Below are positions 25,467-34,458 of a stretch of DNA of 64,000 nucleotides, in pieces. Numbering within the stretch: the first letter of the stretch is position 1; every line of letters begins with the position of its first letter. Source of the stretch: JBDHHQ01 sp039586035. GTDB taxonomy: Bacteria > Gemmatimonadota > Gemmatimonadetes > Longimicrobiales > Gaopeijiaceae. Made by a program: the position numbers and the translations under genes. Below the pieces are notes generated by a model. The model searched no databases. It saw nothing but the letters and a program-made list of their open reading frames with translations, and was not told the DNA's origin. The stretch covers positions 57,842-121,841 of the forward strand of contig JBDHLD010000013.1 of the NCBI GenBank assembly GCA_039586035.1. The letters are read 5' to 3'.

Positions 25467-25482
25467 GCGTTCCATGGAACGC
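25467..25482. promoter_or_regulatory. 16-bp perfect palindrome upstream of spondin-domain gene
   Basis: GCGTTCCATGGAACGC reads identically on both strands. It lies about 150 bp before the spondin-domain lipoprotein start and just beyond the previous terminator, where an operator would be expected. No regulator family can be assigned. Confidence 0.45.
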
Positions 25483-25635
25483 CCCCGGTCGGACGACTGG
25501 GCGGACGTATATAGCTGGCAATCAACGTCTTGAGGCTCCCGACCCATTCCGGTCGGCTCCTTGCCTTGGACGGGGCACGGCTTCCCGAGCGAAGCCGTAG
25601 CAGTCCACGCCACACCCCGTGCCGAGGAGGAGAAC

Positions 25636-26388
25636 ATGAAGAAGAGCCTGGTCATCATCGTCGCCGTGGCGGCCCTCGCCGCCTGTAACGAAGCCGCCGA
25701 AGAGATGCCCATGGGCCCCGATCAGGACGCCCTGGCCGCCGATCTCGGGCTCGCTCCCGGAGGTGGCGCCCGATACCGGGTGACCGTCTACAACATGTCC
25801 GAGGGGCAGCCGCTCACCCCACCCATCGCGGCGACCCACGGCCAACCCGTGTCCATGTTCAGCGTCGGCAGTCCGGCCACGAACGAGATCCGCCAGATCG
25901 CCGAGAACGGTAACCTCGGGCCCATGAGCTCCTTCCTGGGCTCGAGCCCCCACGTGTCCGACTGGATCATCGCAGGCGGAGCTCCGCCGCCGATCCTGCC
26001 CGGCGGCAGCCGCTCCTTCTACCTGGACGCTTCAGGCGGCGCCAAGTGGCTCTCGTTGGCGTCCATGCTCATCTGCACCAACGACGGCTTCACCGGTGTC
26101 GACTCCCAGCGCCTGCCGAAGCAGGTGGGTGAGTCGGTGACGGTCTACGCCGACGGATACGACGCAGGAACCGAGGACAACACCGAAGCGTGGAGCGACC
26201 TCGTTCCGCCGTGCGCCATGGTCACCGGCTTCGGCGACCAGGGAGGCACGGACATGAGCAATCCCGATCTCGAGGAGAACGACGTGATCCGCCGCCACCC
26301 CAACATCCAGGGCGGCGCCGACCTGCAGATCGATCCGCACCGGTGGACCGATCCGGTTGCCAAGATCAAGATCGAGCGGGTCGACTGA
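25636..26388 (+). CDS. Spondin-domain lipoprotein
   Basis: A 250-residue lipoprotein. The leader MKKSLVIIVAVAALAAC has a good lipobox (LAAC), and GGAGGAG precedes the ATG. The body matches the Spondin_N domain: YRVTVYNMSEGQPLTPPI near residue 50, NEIRQIAENGN, and GGSRSFYLDASGGAKWLSLASMLICTNDGF in segments, ending with an Asp/Glu- and His-rich tail (GGADLQIDPHRWTDP). In animals this domain is in extracellular-matrix F-spondin; bacterial copies are secreted or surface proteins of unknown role, and may bind metal or surfaces. The gene is monocistronic between two strong hairpins. The frame is open 75 bp upstream but the lipoprotein leader decides the start. Confidence 0.9.
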   Translation: MKKSLVIIVAVAALAACNEAAEEMPMGPDQDALAADLGLAPGGGARYRVTVYNMSEGQPLTPPIAATHGQPVSMFSVGSPATNEIRQIAENGNLGPMSSFLGSSPHVSDWIIAGGAPPPILPGGSRSFYLDASGGAKWLSLASMLICTNDGFTGVDSQRLPKQVGESVTVYADGYDAGTEDNTEAWSDLVPPCAMVTGFGDQGGTDMSNPDLEENDVIRRHPNIQGGADLQIDPHRWTDPVAKIKIERVD

Positions 26389-26440
26389 ATCGCTCGGGCC
26401 CTCCCGGCCGGCGTACGACCGTCGGCCGGTTCCCCTCCGA

Positions 26441-26473
26441 ACGGCGGGCGTGACCCTCACGCCCGCCGTTCTC
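26441..26473 (+). terminator. Strong hairpin after spondin-domain gene
   Basis: GAACGGCGGGCGTGA and its exact complement form a 15-bp stem around CCC, 53 bp after the lipoprotein stop. The following bases (TCGCCTGGTCC) are not a T-run, so efficiency is uncertain despite the strong stem. Confidence 0.65.
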
Positions 26474-26547
26474 GCCTGGTCCTTCGGTCCCGAGGTGACG
26501 GGCAGGCCGGGTGGGTGGGCCAGCGTCTCGGCGCCGGCCGTGTCCTC

Positions 26548-26647
26548 GGGCTGGTCGTTCCCACTTCGGGCTGGTCGTTCCCACTTCGGGCTGGTCGTTC
26601 CCACTTCGGGCTGGTCGTTCCCACCCCGCGCCGGTCGCTCGCACCTC
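26548..26647 (+). repeat. 20-bp tandem repeat, about five copies
   Basis: The unit GGGCTGGTCGTTCCCACTTC is repeated head to tail at 26548, 26568 and 26588 without change. A fourth copy at 26608 has two changes near its end and a fifth at 26628 is clearly degenerate. The block ends about 80 bp before the TPR kinase start. The degenerate edge and identical core suggest recent slippage or recombination. It has no spacers, so it is not CRISPR. Confidence 0.9.
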
Positions 26648-26725
26648 GCGCCCGAACCAGACGCTCGGATCAGCCCCCTCGGGGCGCGTATTACCCCGCG
26701 GAGGCCCCGGCCGCATATTGGTGGG

Positions 26726-29395
26726 ATGGACACCGGTAAGAGGGAACGGGCCGAGGATATCTTCCTCGAAGCTCTGGAGGTGGAGCCTTCGGAGCGACGG
26801 CAGTTCGTCACCGACCTCGCTGGAGGGGACGAGGATCTGGCGCGTGACGTTCACGCCCTTCTCGATGCCCACGAGGCGAGCGGGATCTTCGAGCGACCGG
26901 CGCCCCCCGTCGATGCGGCTCTCCTGGAGGGCGGGTCCGATCTGGAGCAGGTCGGACCCTACCGGATCCTGGAGCTCCTGGGCGAGGGCGGCATGGGTCA
27001 GGTGTGGCTCGCGGAGCAGCGTGAGCCGGTGCGGCGCCGTGTTGCCCTCAAGATCATCAAGTTGGGCATGGACACCCGGGAGGTGGTGGCGCGCTTCGAG
27101 TCGGAGCGCCAGGCCCTGGCCATGATGGACCACCCCGGCATCGCGAAGGTCCTGGACGCCGGAGCCACCGAAACGGGCCGGCCTTTCTTCGTGATGGAGC
27201 TGGTCCGCGGCGTTCCGATCACCGAGTACTGCGACTCGCGCCGCTTCACCACCGGTCAGAGGATCGATCTGTTCGCTCAGGTGTGCCGCGCCGTCCAGCA
27301 CGCCCACCTCAAGGGCGTGATCCACCGCGACATCAAGCCGTCCAACGTTCTGGTGACGGAGCAGGACGGTCAGCCGGTCCCCAAGGTCATCGACTTCGGC
27401 ATCGCCAAGGCCGTGCACGGCGACCTGACCGACAGCACCTTGGTCACCCGCCTCGGTCAGCTCATCGGCACGCCCGCCTACATGAGTCCGGAGCAGGCGG
27501 AAAGCACCGGGCTGGACGTGGACACGCGGACGGACGTCTACTCCCTGGGCGTGCTGCTCTACGAGTTGCTGGTGGGAGCCCTGCCCTTCGACGTGAGGGC
27601 GGTGGCCGACGCCGCCGTGCGGAGCGCCATCCGGGAGACCGACGTCCCGCGCCCGAGCACCCGATTGACCGGCCTCGGCCACGACCGGGATACGGTGGCC
27701 AGCTACCGAGGTACGAGCCCCGACGCGCTGCGTCGCGAGCTACGGGACGACCTCGACTGGATCATCCTCAAGGCCCTGGAGAAGGACCGGGGACGAAGGT
27801 ACGAGACCCCTGCGGCTTTCGCCGACGATCTGGAGCGTCGCCTGGCGAGCGAGCCTGTCGTGGCGCGCCCGCCCAGCACCGGCTATCGGGCGCGGAAATT
27901 CCTGCGGCGGCACAGGATGGGGGTCGGGTTCCTGAGTCTCGCCTTCGTGGCGCTATTGGTCTTCGGCGTCACCGTCTCGGTCCAGTCGGCCCGGATCGCC
28001 CGAGAGCGCGACAAGGCGGTCCAGGTCTCCGAGTTCCTGGAGGACCTGTTCTCGGCCTCGGACCCATTCGCGAACACGCGCCGCGACACGCTCAACATCG
28101 GGGAGTTCGTGACGTTGGGTGCCCAGCGCGTGCGCGCCGAGCTCGCCGACCAGCCGGAAGTACAGGCGCAGATGCTGACCGTGCTCGGCCGCGTCCACCG
28201 GAACCTGGGTCAGCTGCCCGAAGCGAAGGAGCTGCTCGAGGAGGCCCAGGAGCTCTGGGTGAGCCTGTACGGCGAGGATAGCCGCGAGGCCCTGGGGAAC
28301 CAGCAGCTGCTCGCGTTCACGCTGGCCGACGCCCGTGAATCCGACGAGGCCATCGAGCTGTTCACGCAGACCATCGCGGGACGGCGGCGGGCCGGTCTGG
28401 ATCAGGGCAGACACATGGCGGATGCCCTCACCGGCCTCGGGAACGCGTTCCAGTCCGCTGGGCGGTTCGAGGACGCCGAGGGCGCGTACCGGGAGGGTCT
28501 CGCGGTGATCCGCGCCGCGCCCGACGGCGACGCCGCGAAGCTGGCGGCCAATCTCAACAACCTTGGCACCATCTTGGTCCGCCAAGCTCGTTACGACGAG
28601 GCCGAGCCACTCCTGAGAGAGGCGGTGGCGATCGGGCGCGGGGAGCTGGAACCAGACAATCCGACGCTCTCGAGCTACCTGAACAACCTCGCTTTCCTCC
28701 TGGAGGAGCTCGGTCGATTGGACGAAGCCGAAGAGCTCCACAGGGAGGCACTGGCCATCGCTCGGAGTCGCTTCGGCCGGGAGCACGCCCAGATCGCGCG
28801 CTCGCTGAACAACCTGGGCGTGGTGCTGCTGGAGAAGGAGCAGTACACCGAGGCGGAGTCGCTCCTGATCCAGGCGGTCGAGATGCGGCGCTCGGTCTTC
28901 GGCGCCCGGAATCCCAACGTGGCCGTGGCCCTGAACAACCTGGCCACCGTTCAGCGACGCACGAATCGGCCCCGGGAAGCGGAGGTGACCTTCCACGAAG
29001 CGCTGGAGATCTTCCTGGAGTCGGTGGGAGGCGGGCATCCCCGGGTCGCCGGTGTCCGGCTGGGGATCGCGGGCGTCCGCCACGACGCCGGCGACCACGA
29101 GGGTGCCGTGGCCGAGCTGGAGCAGGCGCTGGCAATACGCCGGGAGCGGCTCGCCGAGGGTCATCCTCTCACGGCCAACGTCCTGTCCGAGCTCGGGCGC
29201 TGCCTCATGGAGTTGGACCGGTACGACGAGGCGGAGACCGTACTCCTCGAGTCTCTGGAGATCAGCGAGTCACGGCGGGCCGAGAGTGAGGACAGCTGGC
29301 GCCGGGACGTGGACCGTCTGGTGGACCTCTACGAGGCGTGGGGGCGACCGGACGCCGCCGCGAGGTACAGGCGGCTGCCGCCGGCCAGCGGCTAG
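26726..29395 (+). CDS. Membrane Ser/Thr protein kinase with C-terminal TPR array
   Basis: An 889-residue kinase. A short N-terminal region (residues 1-70, ERAEDIFLEALEVEPSERR) is typical of this subfamily. The kinase domain (about 76-345) has GEGGMGQVW, VALKII lysine (K109), IHRDIKPSN, DFGIAK and YMSPEQ, and should be active. One membrane helix lies near residues 396-416 (LSLAFVALLVFGVTVSV). The extracytoplasmic part is a long run of TPRs of the kinesin-light-chain type with recurring LNNLG/LNNLA motifs. The layout implies a cytoplasmic kinase with a periplasmic TPR sensor. The ATG is the first in-frame Met after the tandem-repeat block. It is convergent with the M24 peptidase, 21 bp apart. 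Confidence 0.95.
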   Translation: MDTGKRERAEDIFLEALEVEPSERRQFVTDLAGGDEDLARDVHALLDAHEASGIFERPAPPVDAALLEGGSDLEQVGPYRILELLGEGGMGQVWLAEQREPVRRRVALKIIKLGMDTREVVARFESERQALAMMDHPGIAKVLDAGATETGRPFFVMELVRGVPITEYCDSRRFTTGQRIDLFAQVCRAVQHAHLKGVIHRDIKPSNVLVTEQDGQPVPKVIDFGIAKAVHGDLTDSTLVTRLGQLIGTPAYMSPEQAESTGLDVDTRTDVYSLGVLLYELLVGALPFDVRAVADAAVRSAIRETDVPRPSTRLTGLGHDRDTVASYRGTSPDALRRELRDDLDWIILKALEKDRGRRYETPAAFADDLERRLASEPVVARPPSTGYRARKFLRRHRMGVGFLSLAFVALLVFGVTVSVQSARIARERDKAVQVSEFLEDLFSASDPFANTRRDTLNIGEFVTLGAQRVRAELADQPEVQAQMLTVLGRVHRNLGQLPEAKELLEEAQELWVSLYGEDSREALGNQQLLAFTLADARESDEAIELFTQTIAGRRRAGLDQGRHMADALTGLGNAFQSAGRFEDAEGAYREGLAVIRAAPDGDAAKLAANLNNLGTILVRQARYDEAEPLLREAVAIGRGELEPDNPTLSSYLNNLAFLLEELGRLDEAEELHREALAIARSRFGREHAQIARSLNNLGVVLLEKEQYTEAESLLIQAVEMRRSVFGARNPNVAVALNNLATVQRRTNRPREAEVTFHEALEIFLESVGGGHPRVAGVRLGIAGVRHDAGDHEGAVAELEQALAIRRERLAEGHPLTANVLSELGRCLMELDRYDEAETVLLESLEISESRRAESEDSWRRDVDRLVDLYEAWGRPDAAARYRRLPPASG

Positions 29396-29416
29396 GACAC
29401 GGCCCGCCGCCACACC

Positions 29417-30787
29417 CTACCGGATCAGGTAGAACTCCGTCTGTCGGCCGTCGATCCAGTCCCATCCGCTGGAGAAGATCCCCGCGTCCTCCTCCAGCGC
29501 GAAGCGCACCTCCTGCCCTCCCCACTCCGGGACCGCCTGACGCGCGTTGAGCTCGATGGAGTGCCACGTATCCGGGTGGAACACGCGGTCTCCTCTCACC
29601 GGCACGCCGTCCTGATAGTCGGTCATGCCGATGGGCGGGCCGGCGGCGTGGCCGTGGTATCCCACGGCGTGGCAATAGATCGTCGGATTCAGCCCTTCCG
29701 CTCTGCCCCGCGCGAGCGCGCCGGCCAGGGCCTCGTTTCCCGTGCCGCCGAGCACGGCGTGCTGCATGGTCAGGTCCTGCAGCCGATTCGCCGCTGCCAG
29801 GCCGTCCCTGAGCCCTCGAGGGGCCTCTGTCTCTCCGGGCCGGAGCACGTACGCGTTGTGCTGGGTGTCGGTCGAGTAGCCCAGATAGACAATGCCAAAG
29901 TCCGTGTGCAGCATGTCGCCCGGCAGGATGACGTGGCCTTGCGCGGGCGTGTCCTCGGGTAGGCCGCCCTGCCGCTGGATGTTGATCGACGGGTGGAACC
30001 AGCTACCCAGGCCGAACTCGGCGACGCGCTGCCGCATCCACCACTCCACGTCCACGTCCGTGGTCACCCCCGGGACGATCACGCTGTTGGAGAAGGCCTC
30101 GGCGATCACCTGGTGAGCGACGCGCATGACGTGCCGGTATTGGGCAGTCTCCTCGGCCAGCTTCACCTCGAGCCAGCCGACCGCCAGCATCTCTGCCGAG
30201 GTCAGGCGCGACGCGTAGGTCCCGAGAGCGGCCTCGAGGTTGTCCCTCTCCTGGGCCGTGAGGCCGTCGGCGTGGTTCCAGCGTTCCGAGACGTTGATAC
30301 CGATCGTGGCGGGATCCCTTTCCTCCACCAGCTGCCGAAGCCCGACGTACTGGGAGTCGTTGTGCGTGCGAAGGACCTCGAAGAGCCCGTCGTAGTCGAA
30401 CCGCCCGACCGAGATACGATCCACCCCCATGCCTGGCCCCTGGTCGTGGAAGACCAGAATCGTGCGGCGGCGGGACGAGAAGGTCGTCGGCGGCGCCATG
30501 GAGCGGAACACCGGGTCGTCGTTGTACTCGCGGCTCACGATGATCCACATGTCGATGCCCTCGCGCCGCATCAGACCGGGCAGCAACTCGTCGAAGCGAC
30601 GCTCGACTCGCTGCCGGATCAGCGGCGCCTGCTCCCGGTGGGTCAGCACCCGGTTGTTTGGCAGCGTGGGCTCCGCGACGGGAAGGCCGATGGGGGTCGA
30701 CGGCGTCTGGGCCGAAGCGGGGGGCGTGAGAGCCACGGCGAGCAGGGCGAAGCCGACGGGTGTGGCCAGGGCGAACGATCGTCTCAT
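29417..30787 (-). CDS. Secreted M24-family metallopeptidase
   Basis: A 456-residue pita-bread-fold peptidase (Xaa-Pro aminopeptidase relatives). A signal peptide (MRRSFALATPVGFALLAVALTPPASA) predicts export. The creatinase-like N-domain has MWIIVSREYNDDPVF. The five metal ligands can be traced: D in LHTDFGI, D in STDTQHN, H in CHAVGYHGH, E in HSIELN and E in ALEEDAGIF. The start ATG follows AGAGGTACGG; a Met ten residues upstream is a weaker alternative. The protein carries YHGHAAGPPIGMTDYQDG, usual for a group of exported M24 proteins in soil and marine phyla. A role in scavenging peptides is likely. Separated from the thioesterase by 92 bp. Confidence 0.92.
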   Translation of the reverse strand: MRRSFALATPVGFALLAVALTPPASAQTPSTPIGLPVAEPTLPNNRVLTHREQAPLIRQRVERRFDELLPGLMRREGIDMWIIVSREYNDDPVFRSMAPPTTFSSRRRTILVFHDQGPGMGVDRISVGRFDYDGLFEVLRTHNDSQYVGLRQLVEERDPATIGINVSERWNHADGLTAQERDNLEAALGTYASRLTSAEMLAVGWLEVKLAEETAQYRHVMRVAHQVIAEAFSNSVIVPGVTTDVDVEWWMRQRVAEFGLGSWFHPSINIQRQGGLPEDTPAQGHVILPGDMLHTDFGIVYLGYSTDTQHNAYVLRPGETEAPRGLRDGLAAANRLQDLTMQHAVLGGTGNEALAGALARGRAEGLNPTIYCHAVGYHGHAAGPPIGMTDYQDGVPVRGDRVFHPDTWHSIELNARQAVPEWGGQEVRFALEEDAGIFSSGWDWIDGRQTEFYLIR

Positions 30788-30879
30788 CTCCGTACCTCTT
30801 TGAAGTGATCGGGGCATGCGTTTGGACCGAATTCGTGTCGCGCATCGGCTCGGCGCCGCGGCGTTGTCGTGGCGCTGGA

Positions 30880-31353
30880 TCACGCCCTGTCCATCCACGG
30901 CGACCCCTCGTCGCCATGTAGCTCGGCGAAGAACTCGGGTGTGGACACGAACAGTCCTCGAGCTTCGACCAGGATATCGTCGGACCCCACGAGATGCAGG
31001 TGAGCTCGCGCGTACGCCTTGCGGCCGTCCACCACGTCGAGCCACGCCTCGACGAGGACGTCGGCGTCCACCGGTACTGGCCGCCGGTAGTCCACGTTCA
31101 AGTTGGCGGCGAGCACCTGGTGGCCGGCCTTCCAGACCGCGGCCCCCATGGCCTCGTCGAGGACGGCGGCCGCAGCGCCCCCGTGCACATGGTTCAGCGG
31201 CCCCTGCTGTGCTTGGCCGAACCGGAATCGGGTGTGCACGCGGCCTTCGCTCCAGTACCAGTCGAGGCCGAGTCCTTCGGGGTTCTCGGGGCCGCAGATG
31301 AAGCAGGGCCCGTGGTAGGGAAGACGTTCTGTGTCGGAGGGGCTGGGACTCAT
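30880..31353 (-). CDS. PaaI-type hotdog thioesterase
   Basis: A 157-residue single-hotdog protein that would hydrolyse acyl- or aryl-CoA thioesters. It has the family opening CFICGPENPEGLGLDW and the hotdog helix motif NHVHGGAAAAVLDEAMG, in which the HGG turn and the acidic residue form the active site. The strand LNVDYRRPVPV is also typical. I use the Met giving MSPSPSDTERLPYHG; an upstream ATG adds 46 residues of unusual composition. It is divergent from the ABC importer that carries its own acyl-CoA ligase, so ligase and thioesterase may act on the same CoA pool. Substrate unknown. Confidence 0.88.
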   Translation of the reverse strand: MSPSPSDTERLPYHGPCFICGPENPEGLGLDWYWSEGRVHTRFRFGQAQQGPLNHVHGGAAAAVLDEAMGAAVWKAGHQVLAANLNVDYRRPVPVDADVLVEAWLDVVDGRKAYARAHLHLVGSDDILVEARGLFVSTPEFFAELHGDEGSPWMDRA

Positions 31354-31572
31354 CTGGATGCCTGTGGTGAGGCCTGCAATCGGCCCGCAGCGTACGGAGG
31401 GACCGTTCTCCTCGGGACCGCGGCGCGTCGATTCCCTGGCGTTTGGCAACGTGCCGATCCTATTGTACCGATACGATCGGGCGGTCGGCACCCCTCGCCG
31501 GGCGATCCGGGCTCGCCTACTACCGCGGTGCCAAGCGCGTCACGTCTCAGCACTCCATCCAAGAGCGAAGCC

Positions 31573-32820
31573 ATGCGACAATCTCCTCGGCACGCGTCCG
31601 TCTTCGTCGTCGCGCTCGGTGCGGTGTTCGGCGGGTGCGCTGGTGAGGGCGGTGGCGGCGAGTCGAGCGGCGAACCGCTGCGGGGCGTGGACCTCGAGGC
31701 GAGGGTCCTGCGCGTGGGGATCCTGAACGACCTGAGTGGTCCCGCCGCGACCATCGGTCGGCCCATTGGGCTCGGGTTCGAGATGCTCTACAACCAGATC
31801 AACGCCGGGGGGAGCGGACTCCTTCCGGACGGCTGGACCGTCGAGTGGGTGTCCCGGGACCACGGCTACAATCCACAGCAGTCCGTGCAGCTGTACAACG
31901 AGGTCCGGGACGACGTCCTCTTCCTGGGGATGAGCTTCGGGACGCCGACGACCCTTCCCCTCCACCCCATGCTCGAGCGTGACCGGATGCTCGCGGTCTC
32001 CGTGTCGCTGTCGTCCAGGACCGGGCGCAACCAGTTCACGCCGGTCGTGACGCCCACCTACCGCACCGAGGCCATGAGAGCGGTGGATTGGGCCGTCGAG
32101 CAGGCGGGCCCGTCCGTGAAGATCGGCATCGCGTATCAGCAGGACGACTTCGGGGAAGACGCCCTCGAAGGCCTCGAGGTCGAGGCCGAGTTCCACGGCG
32201 TGGAGGTCGTATCGAAGCAGGCCATCGCGCCGGGTCAGGCGGATTTCACCGCCGTGGTGTCGGCCCTCCGCTCTGCTGGCGCGGAATACGTGATGCTGGG
32301 GATCCTGCCGGGTGCCACGGGCCCGCTCCTCGGCACCGCTGCCCAGTTGGGGTACCAGCCGATCTGGATGGGGAACTCACCGGCCTGGTTGGATCGCTTC
32401 TTCGAGCCGGAAGTCATCCCGCCGGAGGTTTTCGCCAACTACCACTGGGTGGGCAGTCCGCCGTACTGGGGCGAGGACGTCCCCGGCATGGCGCCGTTCC
32501 TCGAGGCGTACGAGCGGTTCGGCAGCTCCGAGATGGAGCCGGACGGGTACATCATCTACGGGTACCTGTACGCTTCGGTGGGCATCGAGGCCTTCCGGCG
32601 CGCGCTGGAGGCGGGCGATGTCACGGCCGAGGGTCTGATGGCCGCCCTCCACAGGATCGACGACTGGGACATCAACGGTCTCTCCCAGCCCATCTCGTTG
32701 GCGACCGTCCCGTACGACGCCGGGCGGCTCATCCGCGTGCTGCGCCCCCTGATGGACCAGCGCACCTGGGAGGTCGTGAGCGATTACGCCGCCCCCCAGA
32801 GCGACGCCGCCGGCGGCTGA
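31573..32820 (+). CDS. Liv-type ABC transporter substrate-binding lipoprotein
   Basis: A 415-residue type-I periplasmic binding protein. The leader ends in a lipobox (VFGGC) and is followed by a glycine-rich tether. The fold begins LRVGILNDLSGPAATIG and continues with the second lobe near VKIGIAYQQDDFGEDALEG, as in LivK/HAAT proteins. Family members bind branched amino acids, amides, urea, or aromatic and aliphatic acids. The embedded CoA ligase in this operon argues for an acid. The first gene of a six-gene operon; the next starts 16 bp later. The frame is open far upstream but the lipoprotein leader decides the start. Confidence 0.92.
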   Translation: MRQSPRHASVFVVALGAVFGGCAGEGGGGESSGEPLRGVDLEARVLRVGILNDLSGPAATIGRPIGLGFEMLYNQINAGGSGLLPDGWTVEWVSRDHGYNPQQSVQLYNEVRDDVLFLGMSFGTPTTLPLHPMLERDRMLAVSVSLSSRTGRNQFTPVVTPTYRTEAMRAVDWAVEQAGPSVKIGIAYQQDDFGEDALEGLEVEAEFHGVEVVSKQAIAPGQADFTAVVSALRSAGAEYVMLGILPGATGPLLGTAAQLGYQPIWMGNSPAWLDRFFEPEVIPPEVFANYHWVGSPPYWGEDVPGMAPFLEAYERFGSSEMEPDGYIIYGYLYASVGIEAFRRALEAGDVTAEGLMAALHRIDDWDINGLSQPISLATVPYDAGRLIRVLRPLMDQRTWEVVSDYAAPQSDAAGG

Positions 32821-32836
32821 GCGCACGAGTCCCGGC

Positions 32837-33622
32837 GTGCTGGATCTCTCCAACCTCGAGGTCGTCTACAACGAGGTGGTGGCCGTCCTTCGCGGCATCA
32901 GCCTCCAGGTGCCCGACGGCCAAATCGTGGCCCTCCTGGGCCCGAACGGCGCGGGGAAGACGACGACGCTCCGGGCGATCTGTGGGCTCCTGGACATCCA
33001 CGATGCCGAGGCCACCAAAGGGGCCGTGACGTTCGACGGCACCGACCTGCTCGCCTCCAGTCCGGCGGCAATCGTGGAGGCCGGGGTCGTTCAGGTCATG
33101 GAGGGGCGCCGTATCTTCATCGACCTGACCGTCGAGGAGAATCTCCGGGCGGGCGCCTTTACCAGGCGCGACGCGGCCCATCACGCCGAGATCGAGGCGC
33201 TCATGAGCCGCTTCCCGGTTCTCGGGGAGCGGAGGCGGCAGCTCGCCGGTTATCTGTCGGGCGGCGAGCAGCAGATGCTGGCCATTGGCCGCGCTCTACT
33301 CGTGGCTCCGAAGCTGCTCATCCTGGACGAGCCATCTCTCGGGCTGGCCCCCAAGGTGGTGGGCGAGGTCGCGCGGGTGATCCGGGAGGTTCAGGAGCGG
33401 GGCGTGTCCATTCTGTTGATCGAGCAGAACGCGGCGCTGGCCCTGGAGCTCGCCGACTACGGCTACGTCATGGAGAACGGCAAGATCGTTCTGGATGGCG
33501 ACCCCAGGGAGCTGTCCGACGACCCCGACTTCCAGGAGTTCTACCTCGGGATCGGCGCCGAAGGCCGGCGGAGCTACGCCGACGTGAAGCTCTATCGGCG
33601 CAAGAAGCGGTGGCTGTCTTGA
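32837..33622 (+). CDS. Liv-type ABC transporter ATP-binding protein (LivF-like)
   Basis: A 261-residue ATPase subunit. Walker A is GPNGAGKTT, the signature is YLSGGEQQML and Walker B is LLILDEPSLGLAP; the switch histidine of many ABC proteins is replaced by Gln in LLIEQN, as is normal for LivF. It starts with GTG. It is longer than LivF of E. coli by a C-terminal extension (YADVKLYRRKKRWLS) that overlaps the next gene. It pairs with the following LivG-type ATPase to drive the LivH/LivM pore. Operon position second. Confidence 0.94.
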   Translation: MLDLSNLEVVYNEVVAVLRGISLQVPDGQIVALLGPNGAGKTTTLRAICGLLDIHDAEATKGAVTFDGTDLLASSPAAIVEAGVVQVMEGRRIFIDLTVEENLRAGAFTRRDAAHHAEIEALMSRFPVLGERRRQLAGYLSGGEQQMLAIGRALLVAPKLLILDEPSLGLAPKVVGEVARVIREVQERGVSILLIEQNAALALELADYGYVMENGKIVLDGDPRELSDDPDFQEFYLGIGAEGRRSYADVKLYRRKKRWLS

Positions 33623-34458
33623 GCGCGCCGCTGCTACGCATCGAGGGACTGACCTTGGCCTTTTCGGGGCTCGTGGCCCTGAACGACGTATCCCTCGACG
33701 TGGCGAAGGGATCGCTCTTCGCGATCATCGGCCCCAACGGCGCCGGGAAGTCGTCGCTCTTCAACTGCATCTCCGGGGTCCACCGGCCCGGAGCGGGTTC
33801 CATCCATTTCGCCGGCCGCTCTCTCGTCGGGGTCGCGCCCCACAGGGTCGCGGCCCTGGGCGTGGCGAGGACCTTCCAGAACCTCGCCGTCTTCGACGAG
33901 CTCACGGTGCTGTCGAACCTGATGCTGGGACGACACCACCTCTACCGATCGGGCTGGTTCAGCGACCTGTTCTGGCTACCCCTGACGCGGCGCCAGGAGG
34001 TGGAGCACCGGGCCAGGGCGGAGGACGTCATCGACTTCCTGCGGCTGGAGAAGTACCGGAAGCAGGCCGTCGGAGGACTCCCCTACGGCGTGAAGAAGCT
34101 CGTAGAGGTGGGACGAGCGCTCTGCATGGACCCCGAGCTCCTTCTCCTGGATGAGCCGGCGGCCGGACTCAACCAGGAAGAGACCGAAGCTCTCGCCCAC
34201 TACCTGCTCGAGATCAAGGAGGCTTTCGGCATCACCCAGATCCTCATCGAGCACCAGCTCGGTCTGGTACTCGATCTCGCCGACCGCGTGGCTGTTCTGG
34301 ACTTCGGCGTGAAGGTCGCGGAGGGCGACCCCGAGGAGATCGCACGCCACGACGCCGTGCTGGAGGCCTACATCGGGGTGGGCACGCCCAAGTCGGCTGC
34401 GTTGGGTGGGGTCGGCGACAGTCTCGAAGGCATCGAGCGAACGGGAGGCGCCACATGA
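33610..34458 (+). CDS. Liv-type ABC transporter ATP-binding protein (LivG-like)
   Basis: A 282-residue ATPase subunit. Walker A is GPNGAGKSS, the LivG-specific stretch VARTFQNLAVFDELTVLSNL is present, and Walker B is LLLLDEPAAGLNQEE. The histidine switch region reads LIEHQLGLVLDLAD. Its GTG start overlaps the LivF-like gene by 13 bp; a TTG three codons later is possible. The signature region is PYGVKKLVEVGRAL, with the usual degenerate LSYG/PYG form of LivG. About 30 unusual residues at the C-terminus run into the ATGA overlap with the ligase gene. Confidence 0.94.
   Translation: MAVLSAPLLRIEGLTLAFSGLVALNDVSLDVAKGSLFAIIGPNGAGKSSLFNCISGVHRPGAGSIHFAGRSLVGVAPHRVAALGVARTFQNLAVFDELTVLSNLMLGRHHLYRSGWFSDLFWLPLTRRQEVEHRARAEDVIDFLRLEKYRKQAVGGLPYGVKKLVEVGRALCMDPELLLLDEPAAGLNQEETEALAHYLLEIKEAFGITQILIEHQLGLVLDLADRVAVLDFGVKVAEGDPEEIARHDAVLEAYIGVGTPKSAALGGVGDSLEGIERTGGAT

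Larger units (their letters stand above)
26389..26725. other. 337-bp intergenic region: hairpins and tandem repeats
   Basis: Between the spondin-domain gene and the TPR kinase. In order it holds a 7-bp stem (CCGGCCG/CGGCCGG, 26406-26431), a perfect 15-bp terminator-like hairpin (26441-26473) and a 20-bp tandem repeat (26548-26647). About 80 bp with no recognised element then lead up to the kinase start. The open frame running in from upstream is an artefact of high GC. Confidence 0.7.

Noticed and set aside
26548..26647. CRISPR array
   Set aside because: The repeats are contiguous with no spacers, and no cas gene is present.
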